From Clostridia bacterium (lineage in GTDB: Bacteria; Bacillota; DSM-521; Neomoorellales; SLTJ01), in contig SLTJ01000032.1 of NCBI GenBank assembly GCA_004347685.1, positions 1-64,000 of the forward strand: 64,000 nt of DNA, in the 5' to 3' direction. Below are positions 14,700 through 24,120 of the stretch, piece after piece (positions within the stretch are counted from its first letter, which is position 1; each line of letters begins with the position of its first letter). A program made the position numbers and the translations under genes. The notes beneath the pieces are model-generated. The model made no database searches. It was given only the letters and a program-made list of their open reading frames with translations, and was not told the origin of the DNA.

Positions 14700-15890
14700 A
14701 TGGGTGGTAAGCGCGGGAACAACGAAGGCTCAGTCACCCAGCGCTCCGACGGCAGATGGCAGGGTGCCGTCACTACAGGCCGGGACCCGGCAACCGGCAA
14801 ACTCAAAAGGGTTTTCTTCTACGGCGCTACACGGGAGGAGGCTGCCAGGAAGGTGACTGCTGCCCTGGCCGAAGTGCAGCGTGGGACCTTTGTTGAACCG
14901 ACCAAACTCACTGTAGGCCAGTGGCTGGAGACCTGGCTGGTGGAGTATAAGAAGACCGAACTGCGGCCCACGACCTGGGATAGTTATGAGATAACGGCCC
15001 GTGTTCACATCAAGCCGGCCGTCGGCGAACTGAAGCTCAAGGACCTGCGGCCTGAGCATTTGCAGCGGCTGTATAATGAAAAAGCCAAAGCCGGCCTTTC
15101 ACCGAAAACAGTCACCTACATTCATACAGTCATTCACGGTGCATTGGGACAGGCCGTCAAGAATGGCCTAGTGATAAGAAACGTGGCCGAGGCCACCACC
15201 CTGCCCCGCAAGGTGAAGAAGGAAATTCGCCCTCTCACCCTGGAGGAGGTGAAACAGCTATTCGATGCCATTGAGCAGGACCGGCTATTCCCGGCTATTT
15301 ACTTGGAACTGGCCACCGGCCTGCGACGCGGCGAACTCCTTGGTCTGCGCTGGCAGGACGTGAACCTGAAGGCTGGGACCATTACCGTCAAGCAGGGACT
15401 TGTCCGGGTAAGGAACCACGAAGCCCAAGAGGGGGAGCGCAAGACTATGCTGGTGTTCCAGGAACTAAAGACGGCTACCGCCAGGAGGACTATTCCTATC
15501 CCGGAGGATGTCCTGGCCGAACTGAAACGGTGGAAGGCCCGGCAGAATGAGGAGAAACTGGCATTAGGCCAGGGATACCGGGATAATGGCCTGGTGTTTT
15601 GCGCTGAGGACGGCCAGCCGTTAGACCCCAGGAGCTTTACCCGACATTTCGACCAGATGCTGAAGTGTGCTGGCTTACCCCATATCCGTTTCCACGATGC
15701 CAGGCATACTTTCGCCACAATGATGCTGGAGCTTGGGGAGTCTCCCAAGGTGGTGCAGCAGATGCTGGGTCATAGTCAGATTGCCGTAACCCTGGATATT
15801 TACAGCCACGTATCCCTAGATCTGGAGAGGAAGGCGGCGGCCCGGCTGAATGAGGTGCTGAAAAAAGAAAAGGCCCCTTCCGCAAGGTAA
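14700..15890 (+). CDS. tyrosine-type site-specific integrase
   Basis: 396 residues from ATG 14700 (AAAGGAG upstream). It has an AP2-like arm-binding N-terminus (GSVTQRSDGRWQGAVTTGRD), a SAM-like core-binding domain (about 60-160), and a catalytic domain with Arg in TGLRRGELLGLRW, HDARHTFATMMLE, GHSQ and the Tyr in TLDIYSHV, all present. It resembles integrases of Tn916-type ICEs and phages. The gene ends about 140 bp from the 3' end of tRNA-Pro, which suggests integration at that tRNA. Confidence 0.9.
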   Translation: MGGKRGNNEGSVTQRSDGRWQGAVTTGRDPATGKLKRVFFYGATREEAARKVTAALAEVQRGTFVEPTKLTVGQWLETWLVEYKKTELRPTTWDSYEITARVHIKPAVGELKLKDLRPEHLQRLYNEKAKAGLSPKTVTYIHTVIHGALGQAVKNGLVIRNVAEATTLPRKVKKEIRPLTLEEVKQLFDAIEQDRLFPAIYLELATGLRRGELLGLRWQDVNLKAGTITVKQGLVRVRNHEAQEGERKTMLVFQELKTATARRTIPIPEDVLAELKRWKARQNEEKLALGQGYRDNGLVFCAEDGQPLDPRSFTRHFDQMLKCAGLPHIRFHDARHTFATMMLELGESPKVVQQMLGHSQIAVTLDIYSHVSLDLERKAAARLNEVLKKEKAPSAR

Positions 15891-15910
15891 GGGACCAAAA
15901 CCCGACAGCC

Positions 15911-15948
15911 TAGCCGGCAGGGATGGCTCCCCTGGCCGGCTATTCTTT
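15911..15948 (+). terminator. integrase terminator
   Basis: TAGCCGGCAGGG pairs imperfectly with CCCCTGGCCGGCTA across a short loop, followed by TTCTTTT. It is well placed 20 nt after the integrase stop. Confidence 0.6.
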
Positions 15949-16030
15949 TGTCCAAGGCCCGGTTGATGTCAGGTTGATGTCAAACCCTCTTTTGATGTCA
16001 CTAGCCGAACCCTGGAAGCCTTGATTTTGC

Positions 16031-16107
16031 TGGTCGGGGCGGGGGGATTCGAACCCCCGGCCTCTTGGTCCCAAACCAAGCGCGCTACCAAGCTGCGCCA
16101 CGCCCCG
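16031..16107 (-). tRNA. tRNA-Pro (anticodon TGG)
   Basis: The minus strand folds as a full cloverleaf: acceptor CGGGGCG/CGCCCCG, D-arm GCGC/GCGC, anticodon stem CTTGG/CCAAG with loop TTTGGGA (anticodon TGG), T-arm GGGGG-TTCGAAT-CCCCC, discriminator A and an encoded CCA. The 3' end points toward the integrase, the usual geometry of an attachment site in a tRNA gene. Confidence 0.95.
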
Positions 16108-16141
16108 GCAGGCAAGAGCCGGATGATACCCACCATGCTGT

Positions 16142-16170
16142 ATTATACCTGCTCCATGGCAAATAATCAA
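16142..16170 (-). promoter_or_regulatory. promoter of tRNA-Pro
   Basis: On the minus strand TTGATT (16170-16165), exactly 17 nt, then a perfect TATAAT (16147-16142), about 35 nt before the tRNA 5' end. Confidence 0.75.
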
Positions 16171-16335
16171 TCACCTGTTTCATACTAACCCCAGAAGGAT
16201 TCTCTCCGGTTAATAACGAAACTAATTAAATCTAAGCACCGAGAGCTTATATCAAGATTTGCATGCATGACGCCGGGCTGTGACCTTTCCGGGCCTCCGG
16301 GAGGGCATGACCGTTAACCAGTGGGAGGTAGGGAA

Positions 16336-16932
16336 ATGGATCTCAGGGCAGCCCTGGCCAAGGCCTGGTCAGAACTTCAGGCCTCTGACCCCGTAGCTAT
16401 TGAAGATCGGTGTGGTGTGGTTTACGACCGGGGGCCGGGCGGGATCATGGTGCCATTTTTTTTGACGCAGTATACGGTGCATACCGGGACAAAGACCTTC
16501 AGCCCCGAACCCGGGTTGCAGGAACAGGTCCTCATCCTCCATTATCTGCTGCATGCCTCCGGGACACCGCTGACCGGGCGTTGGATCTCCTTCCGTGAAC
16601 TTCCGGGTGGAAGCCTGTATATGGATGCCTTTCGTCGCCGGGCGCTGCTGCCCCTGATGGGGACGTTCGGCAATTCAGCCCCTGGGCTCCTGGAGGCGGC
16701 TGCGGCTTATGGCCGTGAGGTAGGAGAGTGGGGGCATGCCAGTGTAATCCTGCGGCCGTTCCCCCGTGTACCCGTAGGAGTAGTCGTCTGGGAAGGTGAC
16801 GAGGAGTTGCCGGCCAATGCCAGCATCCTTTTTGACAGTTCCGCCCCGGACTATCTGCCGACAGAGGATTATGCCGTGCTGGCCGGGCTGATAGCGACCG
16901 GTTTGGCCAGGGCGGCGGGGTCGAGCCGGTAA
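16336..16932 (+). CDS. DUF3786 domain protein
   Basis: 198 residues from ATG 16336, chosen over GTG 16321 because GGGAGGTAGGGAA sits just before it. It matches the DUF3786 pattern: an N-terminal AKAWSELQASDPVAIEDRCG, then LILHYLLHASGTPLTGRWIS, FRELPGGSLYMDAFRRR and PLMGTFG. The family is common in strict anaerobes, often near corrinoid or iron-sulfur enzymes, but its function is unknown. Soluble, no signal peptide. It is the first chromosomal gene right of the island. Confidence 0.8.
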   Translation: MDLRAALAKAWSELQASDPVAIEDRCGVVYDRGPGGIMVPFFLTQYTVHTGTKTFSPEPGLQEQVLILHYLLHASGTPLTGRWISFRELPGGSLYMDAFRRRALLPLMGTFGNSAPGLLEAAAAYGREVGEWGHASVILRPFPRVPVGVVVWEGDEELPANASILFDSSAPDYLPTEDYAVLAGLIATGLARAAGSSR

Positions 16933-16989
16933 GTCCGCAAAAACTACAGACAGCTTTCCGCAAACAGTAAAGCTATACAGGAGTCGAAA

Positions 16990-17886
16990 ATGCCGGTTAC
17001 AAAACAAGAAGGGGCAGCCACCGCGACTGATGACCCCGTGGCTGAGATCGGAAAGCAAATAGAGGTTTACCAGAGAGAACTGGACCGGCTCAACAGCACT
17101 GCCAGTTTTGCTTATACCTACCTGGTAGTGGCTGCTCCCACCCTGGCCGCTTTCCTGTTGTTGATCATCATATCCCAGGGACTGCTGGATTTTACCACCG
17201 GGATCACCGCAGCCCTATTTTTTTCCTTGTTGATAACCTGCGCCTACCTGGTGATAACCCAACCGGCCCGCGAGGAAAAGGCCCGGCAGCTCCAGCATCA
17301 AATCCGCCGCCTGGATAGACAACAGAGAAATCTGGCCAGCGGCCGGCGGGGAGAACAAGAAGTTGCCTTTGCCTTGCAGTGGCTGCCCAAGGAGTACATC
17401 GTTATCAATGATATTCAGGTAGCCTCACCCGGTCTGGGGGCGCAACAATTAGATCACGTGGTGATTGGACCGCAGGGTGTTTTTCATCTTGAGACCAAAA
17501 ACTATAACGGGGCGGTAATCATCTCTCCTGACGGTCAATGGATGCTGCTGCGGCCTGGAGAAAACGGGCTGGTCAGGGAAGGCATAGATAGTCCCTTGGC
17601 CCAGGTCAGGCGTCACGAAATGGTCCTGCGCCAGATACTTGGTTCCCTTAATGTCGGCAGGGAGGTCCCCCTGGTTTCCCTGGTGGTTCTTTCCCACCCC
17701 CGGTGTATTATGGAGGGCCGTGACCCGGAACTAACAGTTCTGAAGAAGGACCACCTGGTGAGCTATATCACCGACTATCAGAATGCGGCCAAGTTTAGTG
17801 CCCGCCAGGTGCGGCGCATCGCCCTGGCCCTGGTAAGGGCCGGTACGGCGTCCGGTACGGCGGCCGGCGAGACTGACGGCGGCTGA
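16990..17886 (+). CDS. membrane-anchored NERD nuclease-related domain protein
   Basis: 298 residues. A short coiled-coil start (IEVYQRELDRLN), two membrane helices (about 45-65 and 75-92), then a NERD domain: RRGEQEVAFALQWLP, ASPGLGAQQLDHVVIGPQGV, FHLETKNYNG (the D...ExK-like core). NERD domains resemble restriction-endonuclease folds, but the activity here is unproven. It faces the cytoplasm beside the membrane. No clear operon partner. Confidence 0.75.
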   Translation: MPVTKQEGAATATDDPVAEIGKQIEVYQRELDRLNSTASFAYTYLVVAAPTLAAFLLLIIISQGLLDFTTGITAALFFSLLITCAYLVITQPAREEKARQLQHQIRRLDRQQRNLASGRRGEQEVAFALQWLPKEYIVINDIQVASPGLGAQQLDHVVIGPQGVFHLETKNYNGAVIISPDGQWMLLRPGENGLVREGIDSPLAQVRRHEMVLRQILGSLNVGREVPLVSLVVLSHPRCIMEGRDPELTVLKKDHLVSYITDYQNAAKFSARQVRRIALALVRAGTASGTAAGETDGG

Positions 17887-18067
17887 ACCCGGAGAGGAAA
17901 CCAGCTTCACCGGGCCATGCCCGACCGGGCTGTGCCCCCGGGAGGCCGGGGAGAGGCGGCGGGTGCCGGTTCGCAGCCGATCGGGGCATATTGTTGCCGC
18001 ATACCCGGGCAGAGGGTCTGTTTCAGCGCCTTGCCGGGCGGGGGTTGGGCACGGAGGCGGGCGGGAA

Positions 18068-18958
18068 ATGCGCCAGGCGGTCAGCGTCAGCCTGGGGTCA
18101 AGCCAGAATGATTATTCGGTTGCAATGGAGCTCGGGGGCGAACGGGTTGGCCTCAGGCGGATGGGGACCGACGGGGATGTTCGTCGCATGGCGGGCCTGC
18201 TGCGCCAATTAGACGGCCAGGTAGAGGCTATCGGCCTGGGGGGCATTAACCTTTGCTTCTTTTGCGGTCGGAAACCGTACCCTTTTCACCAGGGGCAAGA
18301 ACTGGCCGGTTTGGCACCGGATACCCCGGTGGTAGACGGGAGCACCCTGAAGGAGTGGGTGGAGCCGGAGACGATCCCCTTCCTGGCGCGGAACTGGGGG
18401 CTGGATTTCCAGGGCCGGACAGCACTGCTGGCCTCCGCTCTGGATCGTTATCCCCTGGCTGCGGCCATGAAAGCCCACGGCGCGCGCTTGATCGTAGGCG
18501 ACGCCATGTTCGCCCTTGGCCTGCCTGTGCCTTTTCATTCCCTGGCCGCCTTTAACCTGGTCGCTGGTTTGACCCTCCCTTTTTTCTCGCACTTTCCTAT
18601 TGGGTCCCTCTATCCTCTGGGGGAACGCCAGTTGGAAATACGGCCGCGCTGGTGCCGGTACTACCGGCAGGCGGACATCCTGGCCGGCGACTGGCATTTC
18701 CTTCGCAGGCACCTGCCGCAGCGCCTGGACGGTAAGATCGTCATTACCTCGACCGTGACCGCCTCGGACCGGGATTCACTGTCAGCCCGAGGCGCTAAAA
18801 CGCTGGTAACTTTCATGCCGGCCATCGGGGGGCGGTCGCTGGCCGCCAATGCCTGGGAAGCCGCCTTCACGGCCGCAGCCGGCCGGCGCCTGCAGGGGCG
18901 GGAACTGCTCGAGGCAGTCTGGTCAGCCGGGCTTGAACCAGAGGTAACGGTCTTTTGA
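18068..18958 (+). CDS. quinate 5-dehydrogenase-like conserved protein
   Basis: 296 residues from ATG 18068 (GGAGGCGGGAA upstream). The opening MRQAVSVSLGSSQNDYSVAM, then GTDGDVRRM and VEAIGLGGINL, match a Firmicute family commonly annotated quinate 5-dehydrogenase. The late VITSTVTASDRDSLSARGAK region is also characteristic. The name is uncertain, since the family lacks the classical Rossmann GxGGxA of AroE/YdiB. Real function unknown; it may be a regulatory or sugar-dehydratase-like protein. Confidence 0.6.
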   Translation: MRQAVSVSLGSSQNDYSVAMELGGERVGLRRMGTDGDVRRMAGLLRQLDGQVEAIGLGGINLCFFCGRKPYPFHQGQELAGLAPDTPVVDGSTLKEWVEPETIPFLARNWGLDFQGRTALLASALDRYPLAAAMKAHGARLIVGDAMFALGLPVPFHSLAAFNLVAGLTLPFFSHFPIGSLYPLGERQLEIRPRWCRYYRQADILAGDWHFLRRHLPQRLDGKIVITSTVTASDRDSLSARGAKTLVTFMPAIGGRSLAANAWEAAFTAAAGRRLQGRELLEAVWSAGLEPEVTVF

Positions 18959-19042
18959 GAAGGCAGCCGGCGGCAGGTTAGAGGCGGGTCCGGGAAACAG
19001 GCCAAGTAATGATTTCTCACCAGGCGGACAGGAGGAACGGGC

Positions 19043-20053
19043 ATGGATCTTCGCCATGTGGGCGAATGGGGACTGATTAAGAGGTTCACCCGCGGCTCAG
19101 TGGTGGTGCCGGAGCGGGTTATCGCCGGGATTGGGGATGACGCGGCCGTTTTGCCCGGGCCGGAGCCTGGAGAGGTTCTCCTGGCTACCACTGACATGCT
19201 GGTGGAAACAGTACATTTCCGCCGGGAGTGGTCTACGCCCGAAGACGTAGGCTACAAGGCCATGGCCGTCAACTTGAGTGACATAGCCGCCATGGGCGGG
19301 AGGCCTGAGAGCGCCCTCCTGAGTCTGGCCGTGCCAAAACGGCTGGAGATCGCGTGGGTTGAATCCTTTTCCGCCGGTTTACGGTCCTGTGCGGCCAGGT
19401 TCGGGGTAAACATAGTCGGCGGCGATACGGTAGCCAGCCCCAATGAGGTTATTACCATCAGCATTACCGTCCTGGGAAGCGTCCTTCGCGACCGCTGCCT
19501 TTACCGCCACGGTGCCCGGCCGGGAGATGTACTCATGGTCACCGGCAACCTCGGGGGAGCGGCCGCTGGCCTGGCCCTGTTGCAGCATCCGGAAATGGAG
19601 GTTGACGCGGCTTCGCCTTTGCTGCGGCGCCACCGCCGGCCCGAACCGCGGGTGGAGGCGGGGAAGCTCCTGAGCGCCCTGGGCGGCGTAACCTGCGCGG
19701 ACGATATCAGCGACGGGCTGGTAAGCGAGATGTACCAGATCTCCGAGGCCGGCCAGGTGGGATTGGAGATATACGTGGAAAAGATCCCCATGGCGCCCGG
19801 AGTAAATGAGGTCGCGGCCTTTCTGGGGTATGATCCCCTGGAGCTGGCTCTTTACGGCGGTGAAGACTATGAACTTCTCTTTACTGTGGCTCCCGGCGCG
19901 GTGGCGAAAGTGGCCCGGACCCTCCGGGAGGCAGGTATCGAGGTTACGCCCATCGGGCTTGTTTTGCCTTCCGGGGAAGGGATCTCCTCACTCCGGGGGC
20001 TCAAGCGCAGTCCCCTGCCCCCTGGCGGCTACGAGCATTTTCGTAGCAACTAG
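19043..20053 (+). CDS. thiL: thiamine-monophosphate kinase
   Basis: 336 residues, full family length. ThiL phosphorylates thiamine monophosphate to the pyrophosphate cofactor with ATP in the cytosol. Motifs: IAGIGDDAAVL (about 28-38, Mg-ATP), DMLVETVHF, VGYKAMAVNLSDIAAMGG, NIVGGDT, LMVTGNLGGAAAGL, CADDISDGL and YGGEDYELLF. ATG 19043 follows GGAGGAACGGGC. It stands alone; thiamine pyrophosphate riboswitch elements are not visible. Confidence 0.95.
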   Translation: MDLRHVGEWGLIKRFTRGSVVVPERVIAGIGDDAAVLPGPEPGEVLLATTDMLVETVHFRREWSTPEDVGYKAMAVNLSDIAAMGGRPESALLSLAVPKRLEIAWVESFSAGLRSCAARFGVNIVGGDTVASPNEVITISITVLGSVLRDRCLYRHGARPGDVLMVTGNLGGAAAGLALLQHPEMEVDAASPLLRRHRRPEPRVEAGKLLSALGGVTCADDISDGLVSEMYQISEAGQVGLEIYVEKIPMAPGVNEVAAFLGYDPLELALYGGEDYELLFTVAPGAVAKVARTLREAGIEVTPIGLVLPSGEGISSLRGLKRSPLPPGGYEHFRSN

Positions 20054-20179
20054 AACTTTTTTAGGATGTAGAAGGAATTTCTATCTCGGGCGCGAATAGA
20101 AGTAACGTTGCCCAAACAGGCCTAAACCACAAGGAAATTGTATCTCAAACTTCGTGTCGGCCTGAAGGAGAGGTTGTTG

Positions 20180-21829
20180 TTGCGGGAAATAAAAGTAGCC
20201 GTCATCGGGCGGGACGATGATTTTTGCCGCGAACTCGAGCACACCGGCCTGGTGAAGATCGTAGGCGCATGGGAGCCAGGCCCGGGCAAGGCGGATATCG
20301 CCGCACTGCTTGCGGGGATGCCAGCCGCCGACCACCCGGATATGGTCATAGACCTGGCCGGAAAGGCGGAAACCTGTCCTTTGCCCCCCGACAACGGCGT
20401 GGCTTTCCTGAACCGGAAGGCGGCGGAAATGCTGCTGGCCCACCTCAGGGAACTGGAACAGCTCATGGAGGCCAGGCGGGTCAAGGGCGAGTTGCAGGCC
20501 ATCCTTAATGCCGTGCAGGAAGGCATTGAAGTGGCCGACGCCAGCGGCGTGGTAAAATACGTTAACCATGCTTTTACCCGCATAACCGGGATTCCCGAGG
20601 AGCGGCGGGTGGGGGAGAACATCCTGGAGGCGTCTCCGAACGGGGCCCTGGCCCGGGTGCTGATCAGCCAGAAAAGCGTTACCGGTCTGCGGACCAAGGT
20701 CGGTGGGGCCGGCGTGGAAGTGATATCCAACGCTTCCCCCATCGTGGTTGACAGTAAGATTGAGGGCGGAGTCGTGGTTTTCCAACCGATGACAGATCTC
20801 CTCAAGCTCATGGAGGAACTGCAGAATAGCAACACCCTCATCGAGAACCTTTATGCCCGCATTGATCAGATCAGCGGGGCCAAATATAATTTTGACGATC
20901 TCGTGGGACAGAGCCGGCTTTTCCGAAATACCATGGAAATCGCCAAGAAGGCCGCCAAAAGTGACTCCACGGTGCTCATCAGCGGGGAAAGCGGTACCGG
21001 CAAAGAGATTTATGCCCATGCCATACACCAGAACAGCAACCGCCGCGATAAGCCATTCATTAAAGTAAACTGCGCGGCCATTCCCGAAAGCCTGCTGGAA
21101 TCCGAGTTCTTCGGTTATGAAAAAGGGGCCTTTACCGGGGCGGTGCGGACCAAACTCGGCAAGGTGGAATTGGCCAACGGCGGTACCCTTTTTCTGGACG
21201 AGATTGGGGACATGAGCCTTTTCCTGCAGGCCAAGCTGTTGCGCTTCCTCCAGGAAATGGAGTTTGAGCGCGTTGGCGGCACCCAGACCGTCAAAGTGAA
21301 TGTGCGGGTGGTGACCGCCACCAACCGGGACCTGCGGGCCATGGTCCGCAACGGGAGCTTCCGCGAAGACCTGTACTACCGGTTGAACGTGGTCGAACTG
21401 CACATCCAGCCCCTGCGCGAAAGAAGGGAGGATATCCCGCCCCTGGTCAACCACCTTATTTTCAAGTTTAACCGCAAGCTGGGCAAAAAGGTGCGCGGGG
21501 TCTCGCCGGAGGCCATGCAGTTGCTGGTGGATTACGACTGGCCCGGCAACGTTCGGGAACTAGAAAACGTCCTGGAGCGCGCCATGGTGGTGGTTGAGGC
21601 TGATGAGCTGACCCACAAGCACCTGTCGCAATACCTGCGCCCCCTGGACGTGCCCGGGACAGGCCCTTATGTCGAGGTGATGCCCTTGGAGCGGATGGAG
21701 CAGATTATGCTGAAAGCCGCCCTGTCCAGGTACGGCAATACCCTGGAAGGAAAGAAAAAGGCGGCCCAGGCTCTCAATATCTCCCTGGCTACCCTTTATA
21801 ACAAGCTGAAAAAGCTGAACACGGTCTAG
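20180..21829 (+). CDS. PAS-domain sigma-54-dependent activator of the methylmalonyl-CoA cluster
   Basis: About 550 residues. An N-terminal receiver-like segment (IKVAVIGRDDDFCRELE) is followed by a PAS domain (ILNAVQEGIEVADASGVVKY) and an AAA+ domain with Walker A GESGTGKE, the sigma-54 contact loop GAFTGA, DEIGDM and an Arg-finger region. A Fis-type HTH (KKKAAQALNISLATLYNKLK) ends it. It would open sigma-54 promoters in response to a ligand sensed by PAS. Three consecutive TTG codons follow AAGGAG; TTG 20180 has the best spacing. It heads the succinyl-CoA / methylmalonyl-CoA cluster, as a comparable regulator does in Pelotomaculum, and a consensus sigma-54 site lies at 30119. Confidence 0.85.
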   Translation: MREIKVAVIGRDDDFCRELEHTGLVKIVGAWEPGPGKADIAALLAGMPAADHPDMVIDLAGKAETCPLPPDNGVAFLNRKAAEMLLAHLRELEQLMEARRVKGELQAILNAVQEGIEVADASGVVKYVNHAFTRITGIPEERRVGENILEASPNGALARVLISQKSVTGLRTKVGGAGVEVISNASPIVVDSKIEGGVVVFQPMTDLLKLMEELQNSNTLIENLYARIDQISGAKYNFDDLVGQSRLFRNTMEIAKKAAKSDSTVLISGESGTGKEIYAHAIHQNSNRRDKPFIKVNCAAIPESLLESEFFGYEKGAFTGAVRTKLGKVELANGGTLFLDEIGDMSLFLQAKLLRFLQEMEFERVGGTQTVKVNVRVVTATNRDLRAMVRNGSFREDLYYRLNVVELHIQPLRERREDIPPLVNHLIFKFNRKLGKKVRGVSPEAMQLLVDYDWPGNVRELENVLERAMVVVEADELTHKHLSQYLRPLDVPGTGPYVEVMPLERMEQIMLKAALSRYGNTLEGKKKAAQALNISLATLYNKLKKLNTV

Positions 21830-21936
21830 CCGGTATCTGGCGGGGAACCCGCTACGGGACCTTCATCGTCAGGCTTATTTTATTGCGCCGGGTAGGAATT
21901 AAAATTATTCCAGGATCCGATTGAGGAGGGCGGAAA

Positions 21937-23046
21937 ATGAAGCTATTCGAGTGCATGGGCAAAGATCTCTTTCGCTCCCAGGGAATTCCCGTTCCCGACG
22001 GCGAAGTGATCACCCAGGCGGCCCAAGCGGCCGGGGTTTTGGAACGCATCCCGGCGGCCGTACTGAAATCCCAGGTTCTCAGCGGCAAGCGGGGCAAAGC
22101 GGGAGGGATAAAGTTTCCCCGAGATGCCGCCGAAGCCGTGGCCCAGGCCGGGGAATTGCTGGGACAGGAATTACAGGGTTACCAGGTGGAAAAAATCTTG
22201 GTAGAGGAAAAACTGACCATCCAGCACGAGTACTATCTGGCCATTACTGTGGAGAACTCCATGCGCTGCCCCCTGATTTTGGCTTCGGCCGCCGGGGGCA
22301 TGGACATTGAAGAAGTACCCGAGGAGATGATCGTGCGGCGGCCGGTGGACCCGGTCCTGGGGGTTTCGGAGTATGTAGGCCGGGAGATCGCCTGGCGCAT
22401 GGGGCTCTCCGGTGAGCCCTCCAAGCAATTCGCCGCTCTGCTGCCTGGGCTGTACCGGTTATTCATGGAGTTGGACGCGGAGCTGGTAGAGATAAACCCA
22501 TTGGTGTGGACTGGGGAAAAACTGGTGGCGGCCGACGCCAAGGTGACCGTGGATGACGAGGCGCTGTACCGGCACCCGGACCTACCCCGGGTGGAGGAAA
22601 AGACAGCGCTGGAGCAGAAGGCCCAAGCCATCGGCCTCTCCTTCGTGGAGCTGGATGGAGACATCGCCATCATGGCCAACGGCGCGGGGATAACCATGGC
22701 TACCCTGGACATAATCCAGCATTACGGCGGCCGACCGGCCAATTTCCTGGATGCGGGCGGCGGGGCCAACGTGGAGCAGACGGCCCAAGCTCTGGAATTG
22801 CTCCTGGCCACCAACCCCAGGGTGATCTTTATCAACATCTTCGGCGGCATCACCCGGTGTGACGACGTGGCCACGGCTTTCAGCCAGGTCAAGAAGACCA
22901 GGGGGATCCCGGTGCCAGTAGTAATCAGGCTGGTAGGGACGAACGAGGCCCGAGGCGTAGAGATTCTGCGGGAAACCGGGATTGAGGCCTACCGTTCCAT
23001 GAGCGAGGCCGCGGCCAAAGCCGTCGAACTGGCGCAAAAAGCTTAG
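21937..23046 (+). CDS. sucC: succinyl-CoA synthetase beta subunit
   Basis: 369 residues with an ATP-grasp fold: VLKSQVLSGKRGKAGGIKF, LVEEKL, LVEINPLVW, and the C-terminal NIFGGITRCDDVA that contacts the active-site loop. With SucD it interconverts succinyl-CoA and succinate with ATP formation, the substrate-level phosphorylation step of the methylmalonyl-CoA route. ATG 21937 follows TTGAGGAGGGCGG. It is slightly shorter than the Proteobacterial form. It lies 13 nt upstream of sucD. Confidence 0.92.
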   Translation: MKLFECMGKDLFRSQGIPVPDGEVITQAAQAAGVLERIPAAVLKSQVLSGKRGKAGGIKFPRDAAEAVAQAGELLGQELQGYQVEKILVEEKLTIQHEYYLAITVENSMRCPLILASAAGGMDIEEVPEEMIVRRPVDPVLGVSEYVGREIAWRMGLSGEPSKQFAALLPGLYRLFMELDAELVEINPLVWTGEKLVAADAKVTVDDEALYRHPDLPRVEEKTALEQKAQAIGLSFVELDGDIAIMANGAGITMATLDIIQHYGGRPANFLDAGGGANVEQTAQALELLLATNPRVIFINIFGGITRCDDVATAFSQVKKTRGIPVPVVIRLVGTNEARGVEILRETGIEAYRSMSEAAAKAVELAQKA

Positions 23047-23059
23047 GGAGGTTAAGAAG

Positions 23060-23926
23060 GTGGCCATCTACATAGACGAAAACACGCAGGTACTGGTCCA
23101 GGGCATTACCGGACGGCAGGGAAGCTTTCACACTGGGCAAATGCTGGCCTACGGCACCAGGATTGTGGCCGGGGTGGCTCCGGGCCGGCGCGGGCAGACG
23201 GTGGAAGGAGTGCCTGTTTACGACACTGTAGCCGAAGCCTGTTCCCGCTATCGCGTTGACGCTTCCGTTATTTTCATCCCCGCGGCCGGGGCCAAAGACG
23301 CGGTCCTCGAGGCCCTGGAGGCCGGGGTCGGGGTGGTGGTATGCGTGACCGAGCACGTGCCCCTGCACGACGAAATGCTCATGGTGGCCGCCGCGCGCCG
23401 GAAGGGGGCAGTCCTCATCGGCCCCAATACCTTTGGGGTTGTCTCCTCCGGCAAATGCAAGATCGGGATTCCCCCCAACCAGGTCTTTGTCCCCGGGCCG
23501 GTAGGCGTGGTTTCCCGCAGCGGCACCCTGAGCTATGAGATCGTGGCCAATCTCCTGGCGGCCGGCATCGGCACCACCACCGTCGTCGGCATGGGCGGGG
23601 ACCGCATCGCCGGGAGGAACTTTATCGAGGTCCTGCAGGACTTTGAAAACGACCCCGAAACAAAGGCCGTGGTCATGATCGGGGAAATAGGCGGCACGGC
23701 CGAGGAACAGGCGGCCGAATACATCCGGCACCACCTCACCAAACCGGTGGTAGCCTACATTGCCGGCAAGAGCGCGCCGCCCGGCAAGCGCATGGGCCAT
23801 GCCGGCGCCATCATCGAGCGCGGCCGTGGGACCTTTGCCGGCAAAGTGCAGGCCCTGCAGGCAGCCGGGGTGCAGGTGGCCGGCCTGCCTCTTGAGGTGC
23901 CGGAACTCATTAAAGAGGTCATCTAG
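23060..23926 (+). CDS. sucD: succinyl-CoA synthetase alpha subunit
   Basis: 288 residues: a CoA-binding Rossmann domain ([22 protein letters not shown]), [17 protein letters not shown], and the phospho-histidine in GHAGAI (about residue 247). Start GTG 23060 with GGGAGG upstream. It forms the heteromeric enzyme with sucC just before it. The sequence through the catalytic loop is complete. Confidence 0.94.
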   Translation: MAIYIDENTQVLVQGITGRQGSFHTGQMLAYGTRIVAGVAPGRRGQTVEGVPVYDTVAEACSRYRVDASVIFIPAAGAKDAVLEALEAGVGVVVCVTEHVPLHDEMLMVAAARRKGAVLIGPNTFGVVSSGKCKIGIPPNQVFVPGPVGVVSRSGTLSYEIVANLLAAGIGTTTVVGMGGDRIAGRNFIEVLQDFENDPETKAVVMIGEIGGTAEEQAAEYIRHHLTKPVVAYIAGKSAPPGKRMGHAGAIIERGRGTFAGKVQALQAAGVQVAGLPLEVPELIKEVI

Positions 23927-24039
23927 GGCGGCTGCCTCACTTCTCACTTTCGGGACAGGTGCCACGCCGCCAGCGGCGTCCCGGCACCGGCAGGGATGTG
24001 AAAATACGCGAGGGCGAGGCGGGAGCGGAATTTAGGTCT

Positions 24040-24104
24040 GGAACCGGCGCAGCCGGTTCCTACGAGATCCAACCTCTAACCTCCAACCTCCCAACTTCCA
24101 AATT
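24040..24104 (+). repeat. intergenic hairpin plus CT-rich degenerate repeat, copy A
   Basis: GGAACCGGC-GCA-GCCGGTTCC (24040-24060) is followed by TACGAGATCC and a tandem-like AACCTCTAACCTCCAACC tract up to AAATTA, just before the ribosome site of the mutase gene. The same arrangement, with a different palindrome, occurs at 37132-37195. Confidence 0.7.
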
Positions 24105-24120
24105 AGGAGGTGTGTCAAAG

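Noticed and set aside
18068-18958. Shikimate/quinate dehydrogenase role in the aro pathway
   Set aside because: A genuine aroE is at 39128, and this protein lacks the aroE motifs; the common annotation name is kept only as a family label.
20081-21454. 457-codon minus-strand frame
   Set aside because: Antisense shadow of the sigma-54 activator; no ribosome site or domain.
21838-21854. Sigma-54 promoter before sucC (TGGCGGGGAACCCGCTA)
   Set aside because: GG-N10-GC spacing is right, but the -12 element lacks TTGC and the sequence also forms a GCGGG/CCCGC hairpin. Too weak to list.
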